A DNA stretch of 64,000 bases from PALSA-612 sp963776375 (GCA_963776375.1 CAVZMF010000002.1:558001-622000), one strand, 5' to 3'. Shown: positions 17,410 through 27,084, numbered from the stretch's first letter. Notes: a model not told the origin generated them from the sequence alone. Numbers and translations are program-made.

Positions 17410-18666
17410 ATGAGGGTTCGCCGCCGGCTGCCGCCGGTCATGCAGGAGCGCGACTATGCGTTGCTCTGGGTGGCGCTCCTCGTCATGGCCTTCGCGACGC
17501 AGATGACGGCGGTCGCGGTCGGCTGGCAGGTCTACGCGATCCACCAAAACCCGTTCGACCTCGGGCTGATCGGACTCGCCGAGTTCCTGCCGCTGCCGCT
17601 GCTCGCGCTCCCCGCCGGACACGTCGCCGACCGCTTCCAGCGACGGCGGGTCTTCGCCGTTTCGCTCGTCGTCGAGATCGGGGTGGCCTGCCTGCTGCTC
17701 GTCGTCACGCTGGCCGGCGCAACTCAGCTGTGGCCGTTCCTCGTCCTCGCTGCCGCGACCGGCGTCGCGGGCGCGCTGGGCGCCCCGGCGGGCCGTTCGA
17801 TCCCGCCCGAGGTCGTCTCCGCCGAGCTGCTCCCGAGCGCGATGGCGCTCCGCTCGATGGCGGGCCAGGCGGCGGTCATCGTCGGTCCGGCGATCGGCGG
17901 CGTCCTCTTCGCCGTGCAGCCCGAGCTGGTGTACGCGCTCGCGATCGCGCTGCTCGCGGCCGGCCTCGGCTGCATCCTCGCGCTCGGGTCGCGCCGCCTG
18001 GCGGAGACCGAGAGCGTGGGCGAGCGCATGGCCGGATTGCGAAGCATGGTCGCCGGCATCGGCTTCATCCGCCGGACACCCGTGCTGCTCGGCGCGATCT
18101 CGCTCGACCTCTTCGCCGTGCTCTTCGGCGGGGCCGTCGCGCTGCTGCCCGTCTTCGCGCGCTCGATCCTGCACACGGGGCCCGCCGGGCTCGGCGTGCT
18201 GCGCAGCGCCCCCGCCGTCGGGGCACTCCTCGCCGGAGCGATGCTCACCCGCCGTCCGCTCGGCCGGCACGCCGGGCGGACGCTGCTCTTCGTCGTCGGG
18301 CTGTTCGGGCTGAGCATGGTCGTCTTCGGCCTCTCGCGCTGGTTCGCGCTCTCGCTGGTCGCGCTGGCGGTGAGCGGCTTCGCGGACATGATCAGCATGA
18401 ACATCCGCTCGACGACGTCGGCGCTGGCCACGCCAAACCCGCTGCGCGGCCGCGTCAACTCGGTGGAGAACGTCTTCATCTCGGCGTCGAACGAGCTCGG
18501 CGCGTTCGAGTCGGGCCTCGCGGCGGCCGTCCTCGGAGCCGCCCCGGCCGTGGTGGCCGGCGGTGTGGTCACGATCGGCGTCGCCGCGATCTGGCCGCGC
18601 CTGTTCCCCGCCCTCGCCCGCGTCGACCGGATGGAGGACGTCCGGCCGGAATGGGAACCGGCCTGA
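17410..18666 (+). CDS. MFS transporter, EntS/DHA3-like
   Basis: A 418-residue major facilitator. Start ATG 17410 has a purine-rich upstream stretch (GGAGAGACGAGG). Twelve hydrophobic segments can be followed. Between segments 2 and 3 is the MFS signature ALPAGHVADRFQRRRVF, and GVAGALGAPAGRSIPPEVV belongs to the segment 4 region. The N-terminal RDYALLWVALLV and the loop LRSMAGQAAVIVGPAIGG are typical of the EntS/MdtH-like exporters. The substrate is unknown; siderophore or drug efflux is common in this group. A lipoprotein and a kinase gene follow on the same strand. Confidence 0.9.
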   Translation: MRVRRRLPPVMQERDYALLWVALLVMAFATQMTAVAVGWQVYAIHQNPFDLGLIGLAEFLPLPLLALPAGHVADRFQRRRVFAVSLVVEIGVACLLLVVTLAGATQLWPFLVLAAATGVAGALGAPAGRSIPPEVVSAELLPSAMALRSMAGQAAVIVGPAIGGVLFAVQPELVYALAIALLAAGLGCILALGSRRLAETESVGERMAGLRSMVAGIGFIRRTPVLLGAISLDLFAVLFGGAVALLPVFARSILHTGPAGLGVLRSAPAVGALLAGAMLTRRPLGRHAGRTLLFVVGLFGLSMVVFGLSRWFALSLVALAVSGFADMISMNIRSTTSALATPNPLRGRVNSVENVFISASNELGAFESGLAAAVLGAAPAVVAGGVVTIGVAAIWPRLFPALARVDRMEDVRPEWEPA

Positions 18667-18683
18667 ACGGGTAGCACCGGTAG

Positions 18684-19139
18684 GTGCGCCCGGTTGCGGT
18701 CACGCTCGCGGTTGCGGTGCTCGCGGTGTCGGCCTGCGGCTCGCAGAGCCATGTCCAGGCACGGCGCACGGCACGGCTCCCGCGTGCCGTCGCGATGTCG
18801 CTCGCCGCCCGGAGCGACGCGCTGGCCGGTGCGCTGCGGCGCGGCGACGGCTGCGCCGCCAGGATCCAGATGCACGGGCTCGAGCGCCAGACGCGCCTGG
18901 CGATCGACGCCGGGCGCGTGCCCGCCGCGTTCCGGGCGCGGCTGCGGGCGGCCGTGGACGACCTCGCCGGACGGATACCGGGCTGCGTTCCTCCTCCGCC
19001 CCCGCAACCTCCGCCCGCGCCGGCCGCTCCCGGAGCGCCGAAGGAGAAGAAGGACAAGAAGCACGGCAAGGGCGAGCCGGACAAGGGCAAACGGCGCGGG
19101 AAAGGCCCGAAGAAGCACGACGAAGGAGACCAGGGTTGA
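18684..19139 (+). CDS. Lysine-rich lipoprotein, function unknown
   Basis: A 151-residue protein from GTG 18684. The N-terminus has a lipoprotein signal with lipobox AVSACGS, so the mature protein is probably anchored by Cys in the outer leaflet. The middle is alpha-helical with two cysteines (GDGCAARIQMHGLERQ, IPGC). It then changes into a proline stretch (PPPPPQPPPAP) and a highly basic Lys/Gly/Glu tail, which could bind anionic polymers such as cell-wall glycan or nucleic acid (inference). The stop overlaps the start of the following kinase gene, so the two are translationally coupled and probably act together. Confidence 0.8.
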   Translation: MRPVAVTLAVAVLAVSACGSQSHVQARRTARLPRAVAMSLAARSDALAGALRRGDGCAARIQMHGLERQTRLAIDAGRVPAAFRARLRAAVDDLAGRIPGCVPPPPPQPPPAPAAPGAPKEKKDKKHGKGEPDKGKRRGKGPKKHDEGDQG

Positions 19140-20213
19140 GCACGACGACCCTCGACGAGGGGCGCTACCGGCTGGAGGGCGTGATCGGCCGGGGCGGGAT
19201 GGCACTCGTTTACCGGGCGTGCGATCGCGAGCACGACGAGCCGGTCGCGATCAAGCTGCTCGCCGACAACCTGGCGGCCGATCCGGAGCTGCGGAGCCGG
19301 TTCGCACGGGAGGCGGAGGTCGCCGAGCGGCTCTCGCACCCGAACGTCGTGCGCACGCTCGGGAGCGGTGAAGCGGACGGGCGCTCGTTCATCGTGCTCG
19401 AGTACGTCGACGGAGGGAATCTCGCCGACGAGCTACACGGCAACGGGCGCGTCGGGCCCGAGCGCGCGGCGGAGCTGGGCGCTCAGGCCGCCGCCGCGCT
19501 CGCGCACGCGCACGAGCGCGGCCTCGTGCACCGCGACGTCAAGCCCCAGAACCTCCTGCTGGCCTCGGACGGGACGCTGAAGGTCTCGGACTTCGGCATC
19601 GCCCGCGTCGTGGACGGGACGCGGCTGACACAGGTCGGCACCGTGCTCGGCACCGCGGCGTACCTCGCGCCCGAGCAGGCTGCCGGCGAGGAGACGACCG
19701 GCGCCGCCGACGTCTATGCACTCGGCGCCGTCCTGTACGAGCTCCTGACCGGGAGGCCGCCGTACGACGCTTCTACGGTCACCGAGCTCCTCCGCCGACG
19801 CGCGGAGGGAGAGCCTCCGCCCCCGAGCGCGCTGGCGCCGGACGTCCCGCTCGAGCTCGACGGCCTGGCGCTCGCGTGCCTGCGCGAGGATCCGGCGGCG
19901 CGGCCGACTGCGCGCGAGGTCGAGCTGACCCTGCGCGGCGAGCTCGATCCGCCGACGCGGGTGCTGACGCGCGCGTCGGAGCGCCCGACTCAGGTCCTCG
20001 GGCCAGGGCGAAATCACAGGCGGCTCGCGGCTGCGGCGAGCGGCCGCGCTGGTGGCGGGCATCGGTCTCGGGCTTGGGCTCGGCCTCGGCGGAGGCGGCG
20101 CCGCGCGGAAGCCGCCGCCGGCGCAGCCCAGGATCGCACCGGTCCCGTCGGCGTCGACACCGGCCGCCGCCGCGGGGAACCTCGCGCGCTGGCTGCGCGC
20201 GCAGGCTCGATAG
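19136..20213 (+). CDS. Membrane Ser/Thr protein kinase, PknB type (frameshift near 20,000)
   Basis: Starts at TTG 19136 with GAAGGAG 7 nt upstream, overlapping the lipoprotein stop. Kinase motifs: GRGGMALVY glycine loop, VAIKLL lysine, HRDVKPQNLLL catalytic loop, VSDFGIAR, GTAAYLAPEQ activation segment, YALGAVLYELLTGRPP. After ERPTQVL the first frame becomes low-complexity Arg. One base further on, the other frame reads a transmembrane helix (AAALVAGIGLGLGLGLGG) and an Ala/Pro-rich tail ending ARWLRAQAR with TAG at 20211. A single inserted base between about 19,990 and 20,030 is therefore proposed. The extracellular part is very short and lacks PASTA repeats, so the upstream lipoprotein may provide the sensing part. 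Confidence 0.85.
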
Positions 20214-20218
20214 CGCAG

Positions 20219-21888
20219 CTACGCCGCGAGCTGCGCGCAGATCACGCCGGGGTCGAGCGGGAGCACCTGCAGCTCGGGCGGCGGTCGGCGCAGGAACTCG
20301 TGGACGACGAGCAGCTCGTCCGCGTGCTCGGGCGCGTACGACGGCCCCTCGGCGAGTGCCGACCGCGCCGCGGCGACGCCGACTTCGACCTCGATCCTCG
20401 CACCGCTCCCGGGCGGAAGCGATCGCACCGCGGACACTCGTCCGCCGGCGACGAAGAAGGCGCGCCGCCAGCCGGGCTCGATCGCCGGGGCGACGAGGCA
20501 GCGCCGCTCGGCCCGCAGCCGGTCGAGCCGGCCGAGCTGCCCGATGACGGCCTCCAGCGCGGCGATGCGGTCGCGGAGCCGGGCCGCGTCCTCGTAGCGC
20601 AGACAAGCGGCGAGCTCTCCGAGGCGACGGCGCAGCCGCGGCAGAGGCCCGCCGCTGAGCAGCAGCGCCAGCTCGCGCTCCGTGGCCCCGTCCAGCGCGC
20701 GGGCCGCGCGCTCTGCCCGCCGTCGTCCGTGGATCGGACCCAGCTCGCCGGCCGTCGAGGTCACGACGATGCGCTCCCCGCGGCGGCGCAGGTAGACGTA
20801 GCGGTCGGGCCGAGCGTTGCGGGCGTTGGCCGGCGGCCGCAGCTCGCGGATCAGCCGAAGCTCCTCGAGGCCCGCCTCGAGCTCGCTGCCCAGCACCCGC
20901 CACTCGATCCGCTCGACCGCGCCCAGCGCAGCCTCGACGGACGGGCCGCTGCCGGTCGGAGCGGAAGTACGACCTCAGCCGGGCGCGGAGATCGCGGGCG
21001 CGGCCGACGTACAGGACGAGCCCGTTCCTGTCCTCGAACATGTACACGCCGGGCCGCGCGGGAGCCCCGTGCGCGAGCGAGCGCTTCCCGTACACCCGCC
21101 GCGTGCGCGGAGCCGCGAGGCCGTGCAGGTCGGCGAGCGTCCTCGCTCCTCGCTCCTGCGCCTCGCCGATCAGCCTGACGAGCACCTCGGCCGTGGCCTG
21201 CGCATCGGCGAGCGCGCGGTGGCAGGGCGAGACCGACGTGCCGTAGAAGTGCGCGAGCGACGCCAGGCTGACCCGGCGGACACGGCCGTCGAGCAGCCGC
21301 CTCGCCAGCGCGGCCGTGTCCAGGGCAGGCGCAGCCAGGCGGCGCCCGGTCAGCCGCTCGAGCTGTCGGTCGAGGAAGGCGACGTCGAAGCGGGCGTTGT
21401 GCGCGACCAGGGTCGCGCCTCCCGCGAAGGCGAGAAAGCGGCGGATCGAGGCGTCGATGCCCGGCGCGCGGCGCAACTCCTCGTCCCGGATGCCCGTGAG
21501 CGTGCTGATCGGGCCGGGGAGGGGCACGCCGGTGCGGACGAGCGTCTGGAAGGTGTCCTCGAGCTCGAGGCGCGCGGACGCGGACGGCGCCGATCTCGCA
21601 GATCCGCGACGAGCGGGCCGAGAGCCCGGTCGTCTCGAGGTCGAAGACGACGAGCTCCGCCTCTTCGAGCAGTGGGTCGTCGGGAACGGAGGCGAGCGCG
21701 ATCGCCGAGCCGCGCCAGGCCAGCCGGCCGTCGCCTTCGACGAGGTCGGAGACGAGCGAGCGGGCGAGCCCGTCGGGCGCGCTCCGCAGCGCGAACACGT
21801 GCGCGGCCGCCTCGGCCGCGGAGACCGGCCGGCGGCGCTCCTCGAGCAGCTCCACGAGCCGGTCGACTGCATCGAAGGCGAGTTGCAT
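20219..21888 (-). CDS. DEDDh exonuclease fused to a UvrC/Cho-like GIY-YIG domain (two frameshifts)
   Basis: Assembled from three frames on the minus strand, ATG 21888 to TAG 20219. Part 1: a helical N-terminus, then the exonuclease motif ELVVFDLETTGLSARSSRICEIGAV. One extra base near 21,575 leads to part 2: LELEDTFQTLVRTGVP, ATLVAHNARFDVAFLD (ExoII) and CHRALADAQATAEVL (ExoIII), then the GIY-YIG nuclease ARPGVYMFEDRNGLVLYVG and RARLRSYFRSD. One extra C near 20,945 leads to part 3, the UvrC-like tail with ELRLIRELRPPANARN and a UVR-type ACLRYEDAARLRDRIAAL. Actinobacteria encode such DnaQ-UvrC fusions (for example M. tuberculosis Rv2191), thought to act in DNA repair. The shifts look like sequencing insertions because all parts are conserved. 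Confidence 0.85.
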
Positions 21889-21947
21889 GGCGCGTCATGC
21901 AACCAGAACATATGTTCGTAGTCAAGCCCGCCGCGCCAGGCGGGAGA

Positions 21948-22799
21948 TCAGCTGCGGTCGCCGGCGATGCGGGCCAGCGCGTCGGCGACCTCCATCGGCA
22001 GGACGATCTTGGTCGCGTCCGAGCTTCCGATCTCCTTCAGAGCGTCGAGGTACTGGAGGCGCATCGTGTTGGCGTCGACGGTCTGCGCGACCTCGAAGAT
22101 CTTCTGGAGGGCGAGCGCGAAGCCCTCGGCGCGGAGGATCGCCGCCTGCCGGTCGCCCTCGGCCGACAGGATCTTGGCCTGCTTGTCGCCCTCGGCCACG
22201 GTGACCGCAGCCTGCTTGGTGCCCTCGGCCTCGGTGACGACGGCGCGGCGCGACCGCTCGGCCGACATCTGCCGCGTCATCGCCTCCTGGACGTCGGGCG
22301 GCGGCGTGATCTCGCGCAGCTCGACGTTCGTGATCTTCACGCCCCAGCGCTCGGTGACCTCGTCCAGCTTCGACTGCAGGACGGCGTTCATCTGGTCGCG
22401 CCTGGAGAGCACGTCGTCGAGCGCCATGTCGCCGACGACGCTGCGCAGGGTCGTGGAGGCGATGTTCTCGGCGGCGCCGGCGAAGTCCTGGATCTTGACG
22501 ACGGAGTCGACGGCGTCGACGACGCGGTGGAAGACGATGAAGTCGATCGAGATCGGCGCGTTGTCTTTCGTGATCCCGGTCTGCCGCGGGATCTCCAGGT
22601 ACTGCTCGCGGAGGTCGACGAGCACCGGCCGGTCGATCACGGGGATCAGGAAGATGATCCCGGGCCCCTTGGTGCCGATGCAGCGGCCGAAGCGGAAGAC
22701 GACGTTGCGCTGGTACTCACGGACGACTCTGACGCTCAGGTAGAGGAAGCCGAGCAGGAGCAGGACCGCGACGATCGCGCCGATGATTGCGCCGAGCAC
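21948..22799 (-). CDS. SPFH/Band 7 (stomatin-like) membrane protein
   Basis: A 283-residue slipin-type protein: one N-terminal membrane helix (IIGAIVAVLLLLGFLYLS), then the Band 7 domain with QRNVVFRFGRCIGTKGPG, RPVLVDLREQYLEIPRQ, TKDNAPISIDFIVFHRVV and STTLRSVVGDMALDDVLSRR. The C-terminal part is a coiled coil with AEG repeats (TEAEGTKQAAVTVAEGDKQA). These proteins organise membrane microdomains and modulate proteases or fluidity. A partner NfeD gene, common with bacterial slipins, is not adjacent. The start ATG 22799 has no other candidate nearby. Confidence 0.92.
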   Translation of the reverse strand: MLGAIIGAIVAVLLLLGFLYLSVRVVREYQRNVVFRFGRCIGTKGPGIIFLIPVIDRPVLVDLREQYLEIPRQTGITKDNAPISIDFIVFHRVVDAVDSVVKIQDFAGAAENIASTTLRSVVGDMALDDVLSRRDQMNAVLQSKLDEVTERWGVKITNVELREITPPPDVQEAMTRQMSAERSRRAVVTEAEGTKQAAVTVAEGDKQAKILSAEGDRQAAILRAEGFALALQKIFEVAQTVDANTMRLQYLDALKEIGSSDATKIVLPMEVADALARIAGDRS

Positions 22800-22868
22800 G
22801 TCGCGGAGACTCTAGTACCTCGGCCCGGCCGCTTCTTACCAGAGCGTGACCGGCGTTACGATGCCCGG

Positions 22869-23081
22869 GTGCGACTCCGCTCCTTCAAGCTCCGGTTGCG
22901 GCCGCTGAACGAGGCCGAGGCCTACGCGCGCTGCCACGGCACGCGCGGCGCCGACGTCCGCATCGTCCACCTGGAGCCCAAGCGGCCGCGCTACCAGACG
23001 CCGGTGAGCGGGGAGGACCTCCGCCGCTCGTTCGAGCACAAGCTCGACGAGCGCGAGCCGCACGAGCAAGCAGGCGTTTGA
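22869..23081 (+). CDS. Small basic protein, function unknown
   Basis: A 70-residue protein from GTG 22869: MRLRSFKLRLRPLNEAEAYA, then CHGTRGADVRIVHLEPKRPR and a charged C-terminus. It sits 70 bp after the divergent SPFH gene, and its stop overlaps the TTG start of the dehydrogenase gene by 4 nt, typical of a translated operon partner. There is a single Cys-His pair but no metal motif. No family is recognised. Confidence 0.6.
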   Translation: MRLRSFKLRLRPLNEAEAYARCHGTRGADVRIVHLEPKRPRYQTPVSGEDLRRSFEHKLDEREPHEQAGV

Positions 23082-24022
23082 CGATCGATCGGCAGACGAC
23101 CCGCCCAGAATCGACCAGCATCGGCTGGATCGGCACCGGCGTGATGGGCGTCTCGATGTGCGGCCACGTCCTGGACGCCGGCTACGCGGTCACGGTGCAC
23201 AACCGCACGCGATCGCGGGCCGAGCCGCTGCTGGAGAAGGGCGCGACGTGGGCGGACACGCCCGCCGCCGCCGCGGCATCGGCGGACGTCGTCTGCTCGA
23301 TCGTCGGCTATCCGGCGGACGTCCGCGAGGTGATCCTCGGCACGGACGGCGCGCTCTCCGGCGCGGCATCCGGGGCGGTGCTGGTCGACCTGACGACGAG
23401 CGAGCCGTCGCTCGCGGTCGAGATCCACGAGCGCGCTGCGGAGAAGGGCGTTGCGTCGATCGACGCGCCTGTCTCGGGCGGCGACATCGGCGCCCGGAAC
23501 GCGACGCTGTCGATCATGGTCGGCGGAGACGAGGACGCGGTCGAGCGCGTTCGGCCGCTGTTCGAGGTGATGGGGAAGACGATCGTGCGCCAGGGCGGGC
23601 CGGGCGCGGGGCAGCACACGAAGATGGTCAACCAAACGCTGATCGCGAGCGGGATGATCGGCGTCTGCGAGGCGCTGCTGTACGCCTACAAGGCGGGGCT
23701 CGACCTGGAGACGGTGCTGGAGTCGGTGGCGCCGGGCGCGGCCGGATCGTGGTCGCTGACGAACTACGCGCCGCGGATGTTGAACGGCGACTTCGAGCCG
23801 GGTTTCGTCGTCGAGCACTTCGTCAAGGACATGGGCATCGCGCTCGAGGAGGCGCGGCGGATGAACCTGTCGCTACCGGGGCTGGCGCTGGCCCAGCAGC
23901 TCTACGTCGCGCTCGCGGCCCAGGGGAAGGGCCGCAAAGGGACGCAATCCCTCATCCTCGCGCTCGCCACCCTCTCCAACGTGGACTGGCAAGCCGCGAC
24001 ATCCACGAGGTCCGCTCCCTAG
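23078..24022 (+). CDS. NAD(P)-dependent beta-hydroxyacid dehydrogenase (3-hydroxyisobutyrate dehydrogenase family)
   Basis: A 314-residue protein from TTG 23078. The dinucleotide motif IGWIGTGVMGVSMCGHVLDAGY opens the N-terminal Rossmann domain. The substrate loop SIDAPVSGGDIGARNATLSIM, the catalytic lysine in GQHTKMVNQTLIA, and the C-terminal FVKDMGIALEEAR are all in place. Members oxidise 3-hydroxyisobutyrate, tartronate semialdehyde or related hydroxy acids. The substrate here is undetermined. The coding end converges with a small minus-strand gene. Confidence 0.92.
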   Translation: MTIDRQTTRPESTSIGWIGTGVMGVSMCGHVLDAGYAVTVHNRTRSRAEPLLEKGATWADTPAAAAASADVVCSIVGYPADVREVILGTDGALSGAASGAVLVDLTTSEPSLAVEIHERAAEKGVASIDAPVSGGDIGARNATLSIMVGGDEDAVERVRPLFEVMGKTIVRQGGPGAGQHTKMVNQTLIASGMIGVCEALLYAYKAGLDLETVLESVAPGAAGSWSLTNYAPRMLNGDFEPGFVVEHFVKDMGIALEEARRMNLSLPGLALAQQLYVALAAQGKGRKGTQSLILALATLSNVDWQAATSTRSAP

Positions 24023-24221
24023 GCGCGCAGCGGCAGACCGATCCGCCGAGTTCGCGGCGCTCGAGGTGGAGGCCGCAGCGGATACATGTCGGCGGCAGGA
24101 TGCCGGCGCGCACGAGCAGCGTGCGCACGAGGACGATCCACAGCATCGCCCAGGGTGCGAGCAGCCAGGTCTGCGTGATCACGTTCCGCCTATCGGCAGG
24201 CGCGCCGCTCGTGTTTAACAC
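23952..24221 (-). CDS. Small membrane protein with a zinc-ribbon-like Cys pair set
   Basis: From ATG 24221 the frame reads one membrane helix (TWLLAPWAMLWIVLVRTLLV) followed by CIRCGLHLERRELGGSVCRC, four cysteines in CxxC/CxC spacing typical of a zinc ribbon. The last 24 residues overlap the 3' end of the convergent dehydrogenase gene and look like antisense noise, so the true end may be earlier (a one-base shift would stop just after CRCA). Function unknown. Confidence 0.5.
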   Translation of the reverse strand: MLNTSGAPADRRNVITQTWLLAPWAMLWIVLVRTLLVRAGILPPTCIRCGLHLERRELGGSVCRCAPRERTSWMSRLASPRWRGWRARG

Positions 24222-24264
24222 CGGTGGGGGATTCGGCGGACGCGCCGGTGGCTAGTATTCAGGC

Positions 24265-24510
24265 GTGAGCTGGGTGTTCGTCGGGCTGCTCGCCGGTGCG
24301 GTTGTCGTCCTGATCGCCGCCGAATGGCCCCGGCTGAGCGCCCATCTGGGAATCGATGAGCGCATGGAGGCGCGCGAGCGGCGCGCGCGGGCCGAGCGCA
24401 AGTCGAAGCTCCGCGTCGTGCACGACGAGTCGGAGGAGTTCGAGGCCAGTGTCCGCCGCGACCTCGACCGCCTGCCGACGATCGAGAAGAAGCGGGATCC
24501 CCGCCGCTGA
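24265..24510 (+). CDS. Small membrane-anchored charged protein
   Basis: An 81-residue protein from GTG 24265. An N-terminal membrane helix (WVFVGLLAGAVVVLIAAEW) is followed by a strongly charged helix with many Arg, Glu and Lys residues (RMEARERRARAERKSKLRVV). It has the look of a bitopic scaffold or assembly factor but carries no recognisable motif. It is followed by a terminator-like hairpin. Confidence 0.65.
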   Translation: MSWVFVGLLAGAVVVLIAAEWPRLSAHLGIDERMEARERRARAERKSKLRVVHDESEEFEASVRRDLDRLPTIEKKRDPRR

Positions 24511-24514
24511 GCGT

Positions 24515-24554
24515 GGGGAAACCCATGGTTCCGCCATGGGCTCCCTCCTTTTCG
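24515..24554. terminator. Terminator hairpin between convergent genes
   Basis: CCCATGG (24522-24528) and CCATGGG (24534-24540) form a stem extended by GGGGA and TCCCTC, followed by CCTTTT. It lies just after the small membrane protein gene and about 110 bp before the end of the oppositely oriented subtilase gene. Confidence 0.7.
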
Positions 24555-24663
24555 TAGACGCGTGACCAACGTCCTACGCTCCGGCGAGAGCGCGGTCTCG
24601 TCTCCGCGACGCGGAAGGTCGGTTCTCCCAGCGAGTCACGTGGCGCAGGGCTAAATCCGCGGA

Positions 24664-27084
24664 TTACCTGACCGTGAAGCTCGCGCGGTAGTCGCGCGTG
24701 TTCGGCAACACGCCGCCGTACGTCTCCATGTTCTTCGTCTCCTGGTAGTCGGAGACGGTCACCTCCAGCGAGTGCGTGCCTCCGGACAGGCCGGGCGCGG
24801 CGACGGTGAGCTTGCCGGCCGAGTACGTGAACGACCGCTTCGTGCCGTCCACGCGGGCCTCGATCGACGAGCCATCGACGCCGGAGCCCTTGTCGACGAC
24901 CGATGCGACCAGCGTGCCCGTGTCGACCGGTACCGAGGTCGTCTGCAGCTTGACCACCGGCGGGGTGACGTCGTTGATCCAGAGCCTGAAGGTGAACGGC
25001 CCCGCCTGCCGCCGGCCCCGTGTGTCGAAGACGACGTCGTACGTGCGCGATGCCGGCGCGATCACGCCCGAGACGGGGATCAGCGCCCCGAACGAGTCGC
25101 GGTACGGGTTCTCGTCCTGGGGCAGCGCCGGGATGCCCACCAGCCGGTTCTCGTCTCCCGGGAAGACGATCCTCGGAGACACGTTCACGCCGGCTGCGTG
25201 GGACGTCACGATGACCCCGAAGTTGGCGACGCGGCCTCGCAGCGCGACCCGGAAGACCTGCTCGGGGCCGGGAAGGTTGTTGCCGATCTGCGAGGGGGCC
25301 TCCGGGTACCGGTACGAGGCGACGCGCGACGCGCCCGAGCGCGCGTTGCCCCTGTACGTGCCGGCCTTGCGCAGGATCGTGGAGGGCTTCTCCAGGCGCG
25401 GCCGCTCGCTCCGCAGCCAGAACGGGATGCGGCGCGTGTCGCTGCCCCGCTGCAGAACGATGAAGCCGGTCACGTCCGCCTGGGCCGCCGTGCCGGTCGC
25501 CGCCGCCTGGACGCGCAGCGACCCGGGGACGTTGACGGAGCCCGGTGCGGTCACGCCCACCCCCTTCGTCGGGTCCTGGACGTCCACCGACACCGTCCAG
25601 GCGCCCGAGCCGCCGCCGGCGTCCGTTAGCCGGACGGTCCTCGCAACCCGTGTGCCGGTGCGGAGCAGGCCGAACGAGATCCCTGTCGGAGCGGCGAAGA
25701 CGAGCGGGTCGTTCGCCTCGGGGAGCTGGATCAGCCCGCCCCCCTCGCGCGTCGACGGGACCTCCTTCTGCTGCGCGTTGAGCACGGGCTTGGCGGTCAA
25801 CTCGAGCGCCGACTTGATCTGAGCGACGCTCCAGCCTGGATGGCGCTCCCGGAGCAGCGCGGCGGCGCCCGCGACGTGGGGGGCGGCCATGCTCGTGCCG
25901 CTGAACGAGGCCCACGTCCCCTCCCGCGGCGGCACCGAGGAGAGGATGGAGACGCCGGGCGCGCTGACGTCGGGCTTCATGGCCAGCGTGATCGGCGTCG
26001 GCCCGCCCGAGGAGAACGGCGCGATCTCGTCGCCCTTGGTCACGGCGGCGGCGGTGATCGCGCCCGACGCGCTGCCGGGGGAAGAGACGGAGCCGTCACC
26101 GAAGTCCTCGTACTCGTTGCCGGCCGCGATCGTGGGCACGACGCCGGCTTTGGCCGCGCCGTTGATGGCGGCGACGACGATGTCGCGTGCGGGCTCGATC
26201 TCCGGCTCGCCGAGCGAGAGGTTGATCACGTCCATGCCGTCCCTGACCGCGGCCTCGACTGACGCGGCGACCTCGGGCGCGTTGCCGTCCAGCCCGAACT
26301 CGTCGGTAGGGACGGTGTAGGCCTTGTAGTTGCCGAGATATGCCCGCGGCGCCACGCCCGAGAGCGGCCCGCGTCGGGCCACCGCGCCGACGGTGTAGTC
26401 GCCGGCCGCGATCCCGGCCACGTGGGTCGCATGGTCGGACAGAAGCGGGTCGAAGGGCGTGTCCGCGTACTGCCAGGTCTCGCCGGGGGGCGGGAAGGCG
26501 CGCGCGACGATCACCTTCGGGGTCGTGTAGGCCGTGTTGCCCTTGGGGAAGCCGGGCGGGTAGACGTAGCCTGCAGGATTGAAGAAGGGGTGCACCTGGT
26601 CGATGCCCTCGTCGACGATGCCGATCTTGATCCCGTTGCCCGCGGTGGAGAAGTTCGGCAGCCCCCAGAGCTGATCGGCGCCGATCAGCTCAGGGCTCCG
26701 GTCCAGTGCGAGGTGGTATTTCGTGTCCGGGTAGACGGCACGGACGCCGCCGATCCGCGACAGCGTGGAGAGCTGGCTCGTGGGGAGGACGACCGCGAGG
26801 CCGTCGAGGACGACCTGGTAGCGCCAGCGAACCTCCGCCGACGGGATGGCGCGCTCGATGCGGCGGGCGACGGCGTCCTGCCTGGCCGTGAGCCCGCGCA
26901 GGTAGGACACGCTCGAGGCGGACTGCAGGTCGAGCCGCTGCGCCTTGGCCTGCACCGTGAGGACCCGACTGTCCTGCACGAAGTCGGCCAGCGAAGGGGC
27001 GTCGAGGGTGACGACGACCTCCGTTCGCGACGGCGCCGACGCATGCGCGAACGGCGCCGCAGCCAGCGCGATCGTGCCGATCAA
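24664..27084 (-). CDS. Large secreted S8 (subtilisin-like) serine peptidase
   Basis: About 806 residues. The hydrophobic signal (IGTIALAAAPFAHASA) is followed by an inhibitor I9-like propeptide (RTEVVVTLDAPSLADFV to IGGVRAVYPDTKYH). The catalytic domain has Asp in IKIGIVDEGIDQVHPFF, His in DHATHVAGIAAGDY, Asn in TIAAGNEYEDFG and Ser in SGTSMAAPHVAGAAALL. Fibronectin-like beta domains fill the last 350 residues. No ATG or GTG is available. TTG 27084 is the first listed start, but it would cut off the basic n-region; a CTG at 27108 would give LRRGVLIALIGT, a better signal peptide. The protein probably acts outside the cell on proteins or peptides. Confidence 0.9.
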   Translation of the reverse strand: MIGTIALAAAPFAHASAPSRTEVVVTLDAPSLADFVQDSRVLTVQAKAQRLDLQSASSVSYLRGLTARQDAVARRIERAIPSAEVRWRYQVVLDGLAVVLPTSQLSTLSRIGGVRAVYPDTKYHLALDRSPELIGADQLWGLPNFSTAGNGIKIGIVDEGIDQVHPFFNPAGYVYPPGFPKGNTAYTTPKVIVARAFPPPGETWQYADTPFDPLLSDHATHVAGIAAGDYTVGAVARRGPLSGVAPRAYLGNYKAYTVPTDEFGLDGNAPEVAASVEAAVRDGMDVINLSLGEPEIEPARDIVVAAINGAAKAGVVPTIAAGNEYEDFGDGSVSSPGSASGAITAAAVTKGDEIAPFSSGGPTPITLAMKPDVSAPGVSILSSVPPREGTWASFSGTSMAAPHVAGAAALLRERHPGWSVAQIKSALELTAKPVLNAQQKEVPSTREGGGLIQLPEANDPLVFAAPTGISFGLLRTGTRVARTVRLTDAGGGSGAWTVSVDVQDPTKGVGVTAPGSVNVPGSLRVQAAATGTAAQADVTGFIVLQRGSDTRRIPFWLRSERPRLEKPSTILRKAGTYRGNARSGASRVASYRYPEAPSQIGNNLPGPEQVFRVALRGRVANFGVIVTSHAAGVNVSPRIVFPGDENRLVGIPALPQDENPYRDSFGALIPVSGVIAPASRTYDVVFDTRGRRQAGPFTFRLWINDVTPPVVKLQTTSVPVDTGTLVASVVDKGSGVDGSSIEARVDGTKRSFTYSAGKLTVAAPGLSGGTHSLEVTVSDYQETKNMETYGGVLPNTRDYRASFTVR

